Below, in pieces: positions 51,862 to 63,712 of a stretch of DNA of 64,000 bases. How positions within the stretch are numbered: position 1 is the first letter of the stretch; each line of letters opens with the position of its first letter. The notes beneath the pieces are model-generated. The model was not told the origin of the DNA. It saw nothing but the letters and a program-made list of their open reading frames with translations, and made no database searches. Both the position numbers and the translations under genes were made by a program. Source of the DNA: Erwinia phyllosphaerae (GTDB lineage: Bacteria > Pseudomonadota > Gammaproteobacteria > Enterobacterales > Enterobacteriaceae); contig NZ_JAHSPF010000004.1 of the NCBI RefSeq assembly GCF_019132875.1, positions 248,001 to 312,000 on the forward strand, read 5' to 3'.

Positions 51862-51906
51862 AAAACCGAGGCCGCGGACAAAGCATTTCAGGTTTACCCG
51901 CGGCCT
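51861..51906 (-). terminator. Terminator of dbpA
   Basis: AGGCCGCGG (51869-51877) and CCGCGGCCT (51898-51906) are perfect complements; on the minus strand the stem is followed by CGG and six T. It lies just after the dbpA stop and also at the end of the convergent monooxygenase gene. Confidence 0.75.
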
Positions 51907-51912
51907 GTGGGC

Positions 51913-53292
51913 TTACTTCAGCAATCTGACACGGCAGGTTTTGCCTTTAATTTTCACCTGCTGAAGCTGTTTCATTACCTGTCGGGCGCTCTCCTGACGG
52001 ATAGCTACATAGGCCTGGGTCGGGCCAATATCAATTTTACCGATAGCGTCACCGCTTAGCCCTGCTTCGCCCGTCAATGCGCCTAAAATATCTCCGGGCC
52101 GGATTTTTGCCTTGCGGCCGCCGTCGAGACTCAGCGTGACCATTTCTGCCGGCAGCGGACGCGCAGCGATGCCGGTCAGCTCCGCTACGTTATGCCAGCT
52201 CAGCTTTTGCTGCAAAAAATCTTCCAGCGCGTGTGCGCGGATCATCTCGTCCGGCGCAACCAGACTGATGGCCGTCCCTTCCGCGCCTGCACGCGCCGTG
52301 CGGCCAATACGGTGTACGTGCACTTCCGGATCGTAAGAGAGCTGGTAATTCACTACCATTTCCAGCGCTTTAATATCCAGCCCGCGAGCAGCAACGTCCG
52401 TCGCCACCAGCACGCGACAGCTGCCGTTGGCAAAACGAATCAGCACCTGATCGCGATCGCGCTGTTCCAGATCGCCATGCAGCGCCAGCGCGCTGATATT
52501 TTTATGGCTCAGCTCACCCGCAATATCGTCACATTCACGTTTGGTATTGCAGAACACCACGCAGGAAGCGGGCTGCTTTTCGCTAAGTAAGCCAATTAAC
52601 GCCGGTAATTTTTGACGCCCGCCGGCCTCATAAAACTTTTGTTCGACGGAAGGCAGATCGCTGACTACGTCCGTTTCCACGCTCAGCGGATCGCGCTGGA
52701 TGCGCTGGCTGATCTGCGCAATGTCCTGTGGCCAGGTGGCGGAAAACAGCAGCGTTTGCCGGGCTGTCGGGCAGTGGCTGATGATGGCATTGATATCATC
52801 GCGAAAGCCCATCTCCAGCATGCGGTCGGCTTCATCCAGCACCAGCGTGGCAATACCGTCCAGCTTAAGCGTCTCACGCTTCAGATGGTCAAGAATACGG
52901 CCCGGCGTACCGACAACGATGTGCGGCGCGTGTACCAGCGAATCGCGCTGGGCACCCATTGGCTGGCCGCCACACAGTGTTAAAATTTTAATATTGGCCG
53001 TAAAACGCGCCAGGCGGCGCAGCTCTTTGGCCACCTGATCGGCCAGCTCGCGTGTCGGACACAGTACCAGCGACTGGGTGACAAACTGCGCGGCATCGAT
53101 GCGGTGCATTACGCCAAGGCCGAACGCAGCCGTTTTGCCGCTGCCCGTTTTTGCCTGCGCACGAACGTCGCGCCCCTCCAGGATTGCGGGCAGCGCCGCC
53201 GCCTGAATGGGAGTCATAGTGTGGTAGCCCAGCTCGTTAAGATTAGCGATCTGGCTGGCTGGCAGGGAAGTCAGGGTTGAAAAAGCGCTCAC
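51913..53292 (-). CDS. dbpA: ATP-dependent RNA helicase DbpA
   Basis: DEAD-box helicase specific for hairpin 92 of 23S rRNA, needed in large-subunit assembly. 459 residues (E. coli 457). Q motif near residue 22-30 (GYHTMTPIQAAAL), Walker A AQAKTGSGKT, PTRELA, DEAD in VLDEADRML, SAT, and HRIGRTARAG. The C-terminal RNA-recognition domain (from about 385, RPGDILGALTG) is the part that binds 23S rRNA. It has a terminator of its own and is followed on the same strand by nothing; ttcA lies upstream on the same strand. Confidence 0.95.
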   Translation of the reverse strand: MSAFSTLTSLPASQIANLNELGYHTMTPIQAAALPAILEGRDVRAQAKTGSGKTAAFGLGVMHRIDAAQFVTQSLVLCPTRELADQVAKELRRLARFTANIKILTLCGGQPMGAQRDSLVHAPHIVVGTPGRILDHLKRETLKLDGIATLVLDEADRMLEMGFRDDINAIISHCPTARQTLLFSATWPQDIAQISQRIQRDPLSVETDVVSDLPSVEQKFYEAGGRQKLPALIGLLSEKQPASCVVFCNTKRECDDIAGELSHKNISALALHGDLEQRDRDQVLIRFANGSCRVLVATDVAARGLDIKALEMVVNYQLSYDPEVHVHRIGRTARAGAEGTAISLVAPDEMIRAHALEDFLQQKLSWHNVAELTGIAARPLPAEMVTLSLDGGRKAKIRPGDILGALTGEAGLSGDAIGKIDIGPTQAYVAIRQESARQVMKQLQQVKIKGKTCRVRLLK

Positions 53293-53389
53293 AAATTACT
53301 CTCTGAAAAACCGGAGGGAGGATTGACGCTGAGTGTAACAGAAAAGCGCGGACGGTCGTTACTGTCAACCGCGCGTTTGTATCGTAAAC

Positions 53390-53412
53390 AAAGGGGAGCG
53401 GAACTCCCCTTT
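53390..53412 (-). terminator. Terminator of ttcA
   Basis: AAAGGGGAG (53390-53398) and CTCCCCTTT (53404-53412) pair perfectly around CGGAA, immediately after the ttcA stop; on the minus strand TGTTTACG follows. Confidence 0.78.
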
Positions 53413-53416
53413 TGCT

Positions 53417-54310
53417 TCAAATATTGGTGACGTCGATAAACATCGACTTATCAATATTGGTAGAAGAAACGGTAGCTTCGGTAAAGGCGTACTCTTCTCT
53501 TTCCCCTTCACGATCCAGCGGCAGATTAACAAAATCGAACAGGTTACGATCCGCAAGCTGGCTTGGGCTGACGTTTTGCAGCGATTTAAAGACGCTTTCG
53601 ACGCGGCCCGGCTCTTTTTTATCCCACTCTGACAGCATCGCTTTGATTGACTGACGCTGTAGATTCTCCTGGGATCCACACAGGTTACACGGGATTATCG
53701 GGAAATCTTTCTGTTCCGCGTAAGCAATCAGATCCTTTTCGCGGCAGTAAGCCAGCGGGCGGATAACCACGTTGCGACCATCGTCAGAGCGCAGTTTTGG
53801 CGGCATCGCCTTCATGCGCGCGCCGTGGAAAATATTCAGAAACAGCGTCTCAACGATATCGTCCAGATGATGGCCCAGCGCGATTTTTGTCGCGCCGATA
53901 CGTTCCGCAAAGGAATAAAGCGTGCCGCGACGGAGCCGCGAACAAAGCCCGCAGGTAGTTTTTCCTTCCGGAATTTTTTCCTTCACTACGGAATAGGTGT
54001 CCTTATCAACGATGTAATAAGGAATATTCAGGCTTTCAAAGTAGTCCGGCAGAATGTGTTCAGGGAAACCAGGCTGCTTCTGGTCGAGGTTAACGGCAAC
54101 CACCTCAAATTTTACCGGCGCGACCTTCTGCAAACCGAGCAGAATATCTAACATGGCAAAGGAGTCTTTGCCGCCGCTCATGCAGGCCATCACCACGTCG
54201 TTTTCTTCGATCATGTTGTAGTCGCTGATGGCGTTGCCGACGTTTCTTCTGAGCCGCTTTTGCAGCTTGTTGAACTCCAGCGTCTCTTTTCTTGTATCAG
54301 TCTGATTCAT
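53417..54310 (-). CDS. ttcA: tRNA 2-thiocytidine(32) synthetase TtcA
   Basis: Adds sulfur to cytidine 32 of certain tRNAs, using ATP and a [4Fe-4S] cluster. 297 residues (E. coli 311, shorter by its C-terminal tail). PP-loop SGGKDS at 45-50; the cluster Cys pair in [13 protein letters not shown] and the third in [25 protein letters not shown] is also typical. It lies between dbpA and zntB as in E. coli. The start ATG is preceded by TTAATAAGTATTT without a strong ribosome binding site. Confidence 0.95.
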   Translation of the reverse strand: MNQTDTRKETLEFNKLQKRLRRNVGNAISDYNMIEENDVVMACMSGGKDSFAMLDILLGLQKVAPVKFEVVAVNLDQKQPGFPEHILPDYFESLNIPYYIVDKDTYSVVKEKIPEGKTTCGLCSRLRRGTLYSFAERIGATKIALGHHLDDIVETLFLNIFHGARMKAMPPKLRSDDGRNVVIRPLAYCREKDLIAYAEQKDFPIIPCNLCGSQENLQRQSIKAMLSEWDKKEPGRVESVFKSLQNVSPSQLADRNLFDFVNLPLDREGEREEYAFTEATVSSTNIDKSMFIDVTNI

Positions 54311-54453
54311 AAATACTTATTAAGCCAAAAGGTGAACCTTCAGGCGAATTCCTGGTTGGGCATTGGTCTGGCGCGGATTATACGGGTTTTTCACAGAGGT
54401 GGAAATATTCGGCAAGAGGACGGAATGGCCGGTTTCATCAACCGGCCAACTTT

Positions 54454-54624
54454 TTACATGTGCGGTGGCGGATCGGTAATCGGGTCTGGCACATCCGGCG
54501 GCGGATCGGGCATCGGCTGCGGTGTTGGAATCGGGTCCGGAATGGGAACGGGATCGGTCGGAATCGGATCGGTCGGCATCGGGTCTGACGCCAGAGGTGT
54601 ATCCATTACGTTGTTGAACAACAT
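54454..54624 (-). CDS. Proline-rich microprotein of 56 residues
   Basis: A small protein that I do not recognise. From the ATG at 54624 it has 56 residues. The N-terminal MLFNNVMDTPLASDP is followed by a nearly continuous run of Pro-Asp, Pro-Thr and Pro-Met pairs (PTDPIPTDP, PIPDPIP, PDPPPDVPDP) and ends PPPHM. It is acidic and likely extended (polyproline II). The ribosome binding site GAGGAGGA is five bases before the ATG, one of the strongest in the window, and a promoter with TTGCCA, 17 bases, TATGCT lies just upstream on the same strand. These two features support a real gene. Confidence 0.65.
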   Translation of the reverse strand: MLFNNVMDTPLASDPMPTDPIPTDPVPIPDPIPTPQPMPDPPPDVPDPITDPPPHM

Positions 54625-54655
54625 ATCTTCCTCCTCAGACTTAAGGTGAACTTTA

Positions 54656-54684
54656 AGCATAGGCACCACCCACCGCGCTGGCAA
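54656..54684 (-). promoter_or_regulatory. Promoter of the proline-rich microprotein
   Basis: On the minus strand TTGCCA (54684-54679) and TATGCT (54661-54656) are separated by 17 bases; a start site would fall near 54650, about 26 bases before the ATG. Confidence 0.55.
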
Positions 54685-54690
54685 ACGCAT

Positions 54691-54714
54691 AAAAAAAAGC
54701 CGGCTTGCGCCGGC
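54691..54714 (-). terminator. Terminator in the zntB-microprotein interval
   Basis: GCCGGC (54699-54704) and GCCGGC (54709-54714) form a self-complementary stem with a 4-base loop; on the minus strand eight T follow. It ends minus-strand transcription coming from zntB, so the microprotein needs its own promoter. Confidence 0.78.
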
Positions 54715-54766
54715 CTGTATGAATTATAAATGCTATGCAGTAATTCAAAAAAGGAAGTAAGACAAT

Positions 54767-54898
54767 ATGGAGCGCAACGCCCATCGCTTGACGTTGCATT
54801 CACCTGCGAAAGAGAGTTTGCCCCAGCCATCGACAATTTTTATTGATATCGATCAGCTTTGCGCGCCCTTTTCGCGCTTTATCGCTGCAGAGTCGTGA
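54767..54898 (+). CDS. Candidate small protein of 43 residues, convergent with zntB
   Basis: A short frame from the ATG at 54767, with AAGGAAG nine bases upstream, running to a TGA five bases before the zntB stop. The translated sequence begins MERNAHRLTLHSP and contains a hydrophobic FIDIDQLCAPF segment. I do not recognise it. A TATAAA element lies at 54725-54730. It could equally be non-coding; only conservation in relatives would decide. Confidence 0.3.
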   Translation: MERNAHRLTLHSPAKESLPQPSTIFIDIDQLCAPFSRFIAAES

Positions 54899-54902
54899 TA
54901 AG

Positions 54903-55886
54903 TTACAGCCATTTACGTCGACGCAACCACCAGGCAACACCCAGCACCAGTACCACTAACAAAAAGCAGAAGGTAGAAAAACCATAATGCCAGTTACCGC
55001 CCGGAATGCCGCCCAGGTTAACGCCAAACAGGCCGGTCAGGAAGGTGGTTGGCAAGAAAACCATCGCCAGCAGCGACATGGTATAGGTGCGACGGTTCAT
55101 CGCTTCCGCCATCACCGTACTGATTTCGTCCGCCAGCACGGCCGTTCGCGCTACGCTGGCATCCAGATCGTCCAGCCCTCTTCCCAGCCGGTCTGAAATG
55201 TCCTGCATGCGGCGGCGGTCATCGTCGCTCATCCAGGGCAGACGTTCGCTGGCGATACGTGAAAATACGTCGCGCTGCGGTGCCATGTAGCGCCGCATGA
55301 TAATTAACTGTTTGCGGATTAACGCCAGCTCGCCTCTTGGCGGCACCTGCTGATCGACGACGGCATCTTCCAGCTCAATGATTTTATCATGCAGCTCTTC
55401 GATAAATTCGCTGGTGTGGTCGGTCAGCGCGTCGCACACGTCCACCAGCCAGCTTCCGCCGTTGGTTGGCCCGTTACCGTTTTGCAAATCGGTTAACACC
55501 TCGTCAATGGCGAAAACCTTGCGCTGACGCGTTGAAACAATCAGCTTTTCGTTAATAAATACGCGCACAACAACCAGCTGATCCGGCCGCGATTCGCTGT
55601 TCAGATTTACGCTGCGCAAGGTAATCATCGTGCCGTCGCCCAGCCGATTGACTCTGGGGCGCATGCTGTCGCCGCCCAGCGCATCACGTACCGCATCCGG
55701 AAGCAGTGGCGTCGAGATCAGCCACTCCGCGCTTTCACGATGCGTATAGTTAAGATGCAGCCAGCAGGGCTTGTCGCAATGGATCACATCTTTGTCATCA
55801 ATCGGAATTAATCCGCCCTTTCCATCCAGCTGACAGGAAATAATGGCATCCGATACCTGTAAGGCTTTGCCTGCTATAACGTCCAC
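54903..55886 (-). CDS. zntB: Zinc transport protein ZntB (CorA family)
   Basis: CorA-type pentameric channel for zinc in the inner membrane. Starting at the GTG at 55886 (GGAGC upstream) the protein is 327 residues, exactly the length of E. coli ZntB, and begins at the same place; the longer frame to an ATG at 55994 adds 36 residues without homology. A large cytoplasmic N-domain ([29 protein letters not shown]) is followed by two C-terminal helices with the signature [11 protein letters not shown] (GxN motif). It keeps the E. coli neighbourhood with ttcA and dbpA. Confidence 0.93.
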   Translation of the reverse strand: MDVIAGKALQVSDAIISCQLDGKGGLIPIDDKDVIHCDKPCWLHLNYTHRESAEWLISTPLLPDAVRDALGGDSMRPRVNRLGDGTMITLRSVNLNSESRPDQLVVVRVFINEKLIVSTRQRKVFAIDEVLTDLQNGNGPTNGGSWLVDVCDALTDHTSEFIEELHDKIIELEDAVVDQQVPPRGELALIRKQLIIMRRYMAPQRDVFSRIASERLPWMSDDDRRRMQDISDRLGRGLDDLDASVARTAVLADEISTVMAEAMNRRTYTMSLLAMVFLPTTFLTGLFGVNLGGIPGGNWHYGFSTFCFLLVVLVLGVAWWLRRRKWL

Positions 55887-56088
55887 AGCTGCTCCACAAT
55901 TAGCATAATCAATACGATGCAGTGTAGCCTGAGCCGCTGCTGCTGCAAAACAGCGATCCTGTCCCGCCGCGTTAAAAAGCATGTCATTCTGCAAATAAAA
56001 TTGCGATGAGGTTCACGAATCGCGCAATTGCCGCGCCGCCTCTCTTGTTATCTGGCCGCTATCAGGTCATTTTCTGTCTGTCTATTCA

Positions 56089-56120
56089 GGATTGTTACTG
56101 TTCAAACAGGCAAAACCTGA
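56089..56120 (+). promoter_or_regulatory. RAT antiterminator site in the bglF leader
   Basis: The sequence starts GGATTGTTACTG, has a short loop, then CAGGCAAAACCTGA, matching the ribonucleic antiterminator (RAT) of the E. coli bgl operon almost base for base. Its right part overlaps the left arm of the terminator at 56114, so binding of a BglG-type protein to RNA would block terminator formation. Confidence 0.88.
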
Positions 56121-56164
56121 ACCGCTTATCCCTTTACGGGTGCAGGCGGTTCAGGTTTTTTTTT
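56114..56164 (+). terminator. Leader terminator (attenuator) of the bglF operon
   Basis: AACCTGAACCGC (56114-56125) and GCGGTTCAGGTT (56146-56157) are perfect complements followed by a run of nine T, 38 bases before the bglF ATG. It would stop transcription unless the antiterminator is bound to the RAT. Confidence 0.88.
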
Positions 56165-56198
56165 GGCTTTTCGCCAACGATGGCATTAAGGGAGCTAA

Positions 56199-59502
<3,304 letters not shown>

Positions 59503-59716
59503 CTATTTGTTAAGGCAGGCGTTACCGGTACTGGAATGGCGAGTGCAGACGGCTCGCCTTCAGAACCTGGCAGGGCAACACAGCATGGGTAAAAAAGCGT
59601 TTACTGACGATCGGGAGCTTGATGGTTCTCAGCGCGGGCTCCCTGTACGGCTGGTTTTCAGCGCAGGCTGCCAGCCATCAGGCTTTATCTTCCCGCTCCC
59701 CCAGCGTCAGCCCCTC

Positions 59717-60580
59717 TCAGACTTCGTCTTCCTGCTCCTCCAGCGCCAGCGCCTCTTTTCTGACGCGCTCTATATGGATAGTCAAAAACATGCGCTCCTC
59801 CGTCCCTAGCGTATAGGCGTAATGCCTGACGACGTGCCGGTCGATCTTTTCTACGCAGCGATAGGCCTGTGGATAGCGGCTGCGCACCAGGTCATGCAGT
59901 GAGCGGTCGTCGCTGGCAACGCCCTTTTTTCCCAGCATGCGCTGGGCGAAGAACTTCAGGTGGGTGACGAAACGGTTATAGCTCAGCGAATCAGGCTGAT
60001 ACTCGATTTTCAGCTGATATTTTACGATATCCAGGATCTGCTGCATAAAGCGGGTGATATACAGAACTTCTGGCATATCGCTGTGCAGTTGCGCGTTAAC
60101 CAGGTGCAGGGCAATAAACCCGGCCTCATCTTCTTCCAGACGCACGCTAAGCTGTTGTGCGACGATCTCCAGCGCCTTCAGCCCGATGGTATATTCCTGA
60201 GGATAGAGCGAGCGGATCTCCCAGCGCAGTACGTTACGCAAGGGCATCTGTTCCCGCTGGCGCTGTAGCGCAAAATTAATATGATCGGTCAGGCCAATCA
60301 CCAGGCTTTCATGTAGCTGATTGGTCAGCGAGGTTCGGGCCAGTGCGATAATGGCTTCGCTGACCGCGATAACCTCCACGGGGATTTCCTGCAGCAACTC
60401 GCCCAGCCTGCCCGTCAGGGTGTTGTCCTGCAAGGCAAAGACTTTTTCAACCTGAGCGGCATCAAGCACGTCACCGACGCGTTTATGGAACGCCAGACCA
60501 CGCCCCATAACTACCTGTTCTTTTCCTCGATCGTCATGCACGATCGCCACGTTGTTATTGACTATTTTGCTGATTTTCAT
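59717..60580 (-). CDS. bglG: BglG/LicT family transcription antiterminator
   Basis: RNA-binding antiterminator, 287 residues from the ATG at 60580. N-terminal CAT domain (residues 1-58, MKISKIVNNNVAIVHDD start) binds RAT; two PRD domains follow with the phospho-His sites (ESLVIGLTDHINFA near 103 and ALHLVNAQ near 160; LTIHIERV near 272). It is regulated by phosphorylation from EII and HPr. Unusually for bgl it lies convergent to the operon it controls, downstream of the phospho-glucosidase gene. Its own leader contains a second RAT and terminator (60597-60661), so it should be autoregulated. Confidence 0.92.
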   Translation of the reverse strand: MKISKIVNNNVAIVHDDRGKEQVVMGRGLAFHKRVGDVLDAAQVEKVFALQDNTLTGRLGELLQEIPVEVIAVSEAIIALARTSLTNQLHESLVIGLTDHINFALQRQREQMPLRNVLRWEIRSLYPQEYTIGLKALEIVAQQLSVRLEEDEAGFIALHLVNAQLHSDMPEVLYITRFMQQILDIVKYQLKIEYQPDSLSYNRFVTHLKFFAQRMLGKKGVASDDRSLHDLVRSRYPQAYRCVEKIDRHVVRHYAYTLGTEERMFLTIHIERVRKEALALEEQEDEV

Positions 60581-60596
60581 CTTATGGCCCGCAAAT

Positions 60597-60635
60597 AAAA
60601 AAACCCGATCGCGGAAAGCTCCGGCGATCGGGTTT
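60597..60635 (-). terminator. Leader terminator of bglG
   Basis: On the minus strand the arms AAACCCGATCGC and GCGATCGGGTTT (60635-60624 and 60612-60601) pair perfectly, followed by a T-run of at least seven. It lies between the RAT and the bglG start, so it is an attenuator. Confidence 0.85.
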
Positions 60636-60661
60636 TGCCTGCAGAGAAGCAGTAGCAATCC
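60628..60661 (-). promoter_or_regulatory. RAT antiterminator site in the bglG leader
   Basis: On the minus strand it reads GGATTGCTACTG, then a loop, then GCAGGCAAAACCCGA, a second close match to the RAT consensus. The end overlaps the left arm of the terminator at 60635. BglG could thus antiterminate its own gene, a positive feedback loop. Confidence 0.85.
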
Positions 60662-60742
60662 AGACGCTACCTTAATCTATTGCGGGGACAGCTCAAGGCT
60701 CTACGCAAAGAAGTGTGAGATGTCTCGAAATTTGTAATGAAA

Positions 60743-61072
60743 TCAGCTATGCAGCAGCGTTGGACACTTCGTTTTTTCCAGCGCTTTTAGCTCATTCATG
60801 CGTTTGTCGGCATGCTTCTGCGCAAGGCTTTTTGCCACGCCGTTACCGATACCGAAATCGCCGATAAAGCCCAATACGGTCAGCCCGTCAAACTGCCCGG
60901 TTTTGTCTATCTGGCTCTGTACCTGCTGCTGGCTGGCAATCTCTTTCTCAATGGCCGGACAGTCCAGCGTGGTTTTCTGCACCTCGCTGACCGGTGGCGA
61001 GGAAGGATACTGCTTTAACGCACAGCCGGATAAAAGCAGTAAAACAGACAGCACTACTCCGATTTTAACCAT
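60743..61072 (-). CDS. Putative lipoprotein, unknown
   Basis: A 109-residue protein with a type II signal peptide (LLLLSGC, lipid Cys17) from the ATG at 61072, which has AGGTG upstream. The mature part has two Cys, a helix with EKEIASQQQVQSQIDKTG and a Gly-rich hydrophobic segment near 63-80 (LTVLGFIGDFGIGNG) before a Lys-rich helix. I do not recognise the family. The neighbours bglG and mppA do not point to a function. Confidence 0.7.
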   Translation of the reverse strand: MVKIGVVLSVLLLLSGCALKQYPSSPPVSEVQKTTLDCPAIEKEIASQQQVQSQIDKTGQFDGLTVLGFIGDFGIGNGVAKSLAQKHADKRMNELKALEKTKCPTLLHS

Positions 61073-61217
61073 AACGCACCTGATAACGAGAAGTCTCTGG
61101 TGGTCATTATCTGCCACCAGATAAATAACGATGCGCAAAGCATCGGCACTAATTGCTGGTTTATTGCGCGTTAGCCGTCACCCCTGGAAGGCTGCAACTT
61201 TCCCTTCCCGCCCTCTT

Positions 61218-62837
61218 TCAGTTATGCCTGACGATATACAACGTTCGGCTGTAGGCGACATCTTCCGGATTAGTAATCGGATAGCCTTTTACCCACGGCT
61301 TAATCAGTCGCCCATTGGAAAGCTGATAGATGGGCGCGATTGGCGCTTTATCGGCAAGAATTTGCTCGGCGCGATTGTAGTCCTGATTGCGGGCTTCGCT
61401 GTTTGTTTCGCGGCTGGCCTGCTGCAGCAGGTCGTCATAGGCCGCATCCTTGAAGCGCGGAATATTGCCGCTGTGGCTGGAGGTCAGCAGGCTTAAAAAG
61501 GTGGACGGTTCGTTATAGTCACCCACCCATGAGGCACGGATAACGTCAAAGTTGCCGCTGTTGCGGCTGTCGATGTAAGTTTTCCATTCCTGATTCTGCA
61601 ATTTTACGCTAACGCCCAGATTCTTTTTCCACATAGAGGCCACGGCAATGGCGATCTTCTGGTTATTTTCCGAGCTGTTATACAGCAGCGTCAAATTAAG
61701 CGGATGCGTGGGCCCATAGCCCGCGGCCGCCAGCAGCGCTTTGGCCTGCTCGTTCAGTTCGGCCTGGCTGTGCTGCTGCAAAAGGCCAGGCGTCGGCTTA
61801 AAGCCAGCGGTCACATCGGCAGTGAAATGCCAGGCAGGTTTTTCACCCGTGCCCAGCACCTTTTCAGCGATGATTCGCCGATCGATGCTCCACGACAGCG
61901 CCTGACGTACGCGGACATCTGCCGTCGGGCCTTTTTGCGTGTTGAAAGCATAGTAATAAGTGCCCAGCTGATCCGGCGTATAGACCTCATTCGGGATTTG
62001 CTTTTTCAGCAGGCCGTACATGTTTTTGGGAAAGGATTCGGTGATATCAATATCACCAGCGCGATAGCGCTTGGTGGCGCTCGACTCTTCATTAATCGGT
62101 AAGAAGGTAACCTTATTAATGACGCTATGGGCATTGTCCCAGTAGCTTTCATTACGCACCAGCACCAGCTTTTCGTTAACGACGCGATCCTGCAATTTAT
62201 AGGCACCGTTGCCCACCAGATTTCCCGGCTGCGTCCAGGCACTACCCCATTTAGCAATAGCTTTCCCGGACACGGGATAGAGGCTGAAATTTGCCGTCAG
62301 GCTAACAAAATAGGGCACGGGTTTGTCCAGCGTGACTTTTAAGCGATAGTCATCCAGCGCGGTTACGCCAAGCTTATCGGCCGGCATCTCTCCCTTAGTG
62401 ATGGCCGCCGCATTACTGATACCCGCAAGCTCGGCAAACCAGGCGAAGGTAGAAGCGGTATGCGGATCGACCAGACGTCGCCAGCTATACACAAAATCGC
62501 GGGCCGTGACGGCATCGCCGTTAGACCAGCGTGCATCCTTACGCAGCGTAAAAATCCAGGTTTTATTATCCGTTGTCTGCCACTGCGTCGCGACGCCCGG
62601 CACGATATGGCCCTGAGCATCCTGATTGGTTAGCCCTTCGAAAAGATCGCGGATTACCTGAATCTCCGGCAGGCCGACGGCTTTTGCCGGATCGAGCGAG
62701 GCGGGTTCATCTTTAATATGCCGGACAATTTCCTGACGGTCGGCCAGCGCGGTGCCGGGCGGTACGTCAGCAGCATACAGAGAAGCGCTAACGGCCAGTG
62801 CCAGGAGCGTCAGCGTACAACGAAAAGCAGTCCTCAT
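61218..62837 (-). CDS. mppA: Murein tripeptide periplasmic binding protein MppA
   Basis: Periplasmic substrate-binding protein of the OppA family that binds the murein tripeptide L-Ala-D-Glu-meso-DAP and hands it to the Opp transporter. 539 residues (E. coli MppA 537) from the ATG at 62837 (GAGGTATCCTG upstream). Signal peptide of about 22 residues ending SLYA. Family blocks: KDEPASLDPAKAVGLPE near 42, FTLRKDARWSNGD, GNGAYKL and APIAPIYQLSNGRLIKPWV near 515. The synteny with mpaA and ycjG, both in murein peptide recycling, supports MppA over OppA. Confidence 0.9.
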   Translation of the reverse strand: MRTAFRCTLTLLALAVSASLYAADVPPGTALADRQEIVRHIKDEPASLDPAKAVGLPEIQVIRDLFEGLTNQDAQGHIVPGVATQWQTTDNKTWIFTLRKDARWSNGDAVTARDFVYSWRRLVDPHTASTFAWFAELAGISNAAAITKGEMPADKLGVTALDDYRLKVTLDKPVPYFVSLTANFSLYPVSGKAIAKWGSAWTQPGNLVGNGAYKLQDRVVNEKLVLVRNESYWDNAHSVINKVTFLPINEESSATKRYRAGDIDITESFPKNMYGLLKKQIPNEVYTPDQLGTYYYAFNTQKGPTADVRVRQALSWSIDRRIIAEKVLGTGEKPAWHFTADVTAGFKPTPGLLQQHSQAELNEQAKALLAAAGYGPTHPLNLTLLYNSSENNQKIAIAVASMWKKNLGVSVKLQNQEWKTYIDSRNSGNFDVIRASWVGDYNEPSTFLSLLTSSHSGNIPRFKDAAYDDLLQQASRETNSEARNQDYNRAEQILADKAPIAPIYQLSNGRLIKPWVKGYPITNPEDVAYSRTLYIVRHN

Positions 62838-63004
62838 CAGGATACCTCGATCGGAGCAGTGAAAATATCTGTGAACTCTAACGCAAATTATTGCCATTAC
62901 TACAGCATTTTCCGGCTCTTATGCGATCAAGATTGAGCATTAATTCTCTTTCCTGCGCTTTCCTCTGCTATAAAAAGGTTTTGGCGAAACAGAACGGAGT
63001 CACC

Positions 63005-63712
63005 ATGCCTCAAAATCATCCACGCCCGCAGCGCGGCAAACTGAATGCGCCCTTTCAGCGTTATGGCAGTAGTGTATTGGGTGCGCCCCTGTTGTGGTTT
63101 CCCGCGCCACAGGCAGACGAGGAAAGCGGACTGATTCTGGCAGGCACGCACGGTGACGAAACGGCCGCCGTTATTACGCTTTCATGTGCGATGCGGACAT
63201 TGCAGGATATGCATCGCCGTCACCATGTGGTGCTGGCCGTTAACCCGGACGGCTGCCAGCTTGGCTTGCGTTCAAATGCGCGGGGCGTCGATCTAAACCG
63301 TAACTTTCCAGCCGCGAACTGGCGCGCAGGCGAAACGGTCTACCGCTGGAACAGCGTGGCGGAGGAGCGGGACGTGGCGCTGTCGGCGGGAGAAAGCGCC
63401 GGTTCCGAGCCGGAAACGCAGGCGCTGTGCGCGCTGGTTCACCAGCTCAAGCCCGCCTGGGTTATCAGTTTCCATGAACCGCTGGCCTGTATTGAAGATC
63501 CGCATGCCAGCCCGCTGGGCCACTGGCTGGCGGCCAGAATGGCTTTGCCGCTGGTCACCTCGGTTGGTTACGCTACGCCCGGCTCTTTTGGCAGCTGGTG
63601 CGCTGACCTGAATTTGCCGGTGATTACCGCAGAACTACCGCCCGTTTCAGCCGACGAGGCCAGCGAAAAATATCTGGATGCGCTGGTGGCCTTGCTAAGC
63701 CACGGCATTTGA
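63005..63712 (+). CDS. mpaA: Murein peptide amidase A
   Basis: Zinc carboxypeptidase-like (M14) enzyme that removes meso-diaminopimelate from murein tripeptide. 235 residues from the ATG at 63005 (CGGAGT upstream; the frame is open further up without a binding site). Zinc ligands are expected in AGTHGDET (His, Glu) and in the SFHEPLAC block (His near 158); the catalytic Glu lies in ITAELPP. RGVDLNRNFP near 93 is the substrate-binding signature. It lies divergent from mppA, and its end overlaps ycjG by 18 bases. Confidence 0.9.
   Translation: MPQNHPRPQRGKLNAPFQRYGSSVLGAPLLWFPAPQADEESGLILAGTHGDETAAVITLSCAMRTLQDMHRRHHVVLAVNPDGCQLGLRSNARGVDLNRNFPAANWRAGETVYRWNSVAEERDVALSAGESAGSEPETQALCALVHQLKPAWVISFHEPLACIEDPHASPLGHWLAARMALPLVTSVGYATPGSFGSWCADLNLPVITAELPPVSADEASEKYLDALVALLSHGI

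Noticed and set aside
54903-55994. 363-residue version of ZntB from the ATG at 55994
   Set aside because: The GTG at 55886 has a ribosome binding site and gives exactly the 327 residues of the family; the extension shows no conserved features.
59507-59809. 100-codon plus-strand frame after the phospho-beta-glucosidase gene
   Set aside because: It overlaps the C-terminal coding end of bglG on the other strand and lacks a binding site; the 59503-59716 stretch holds only a weak GGCGAG/CTCGCC hairpin.
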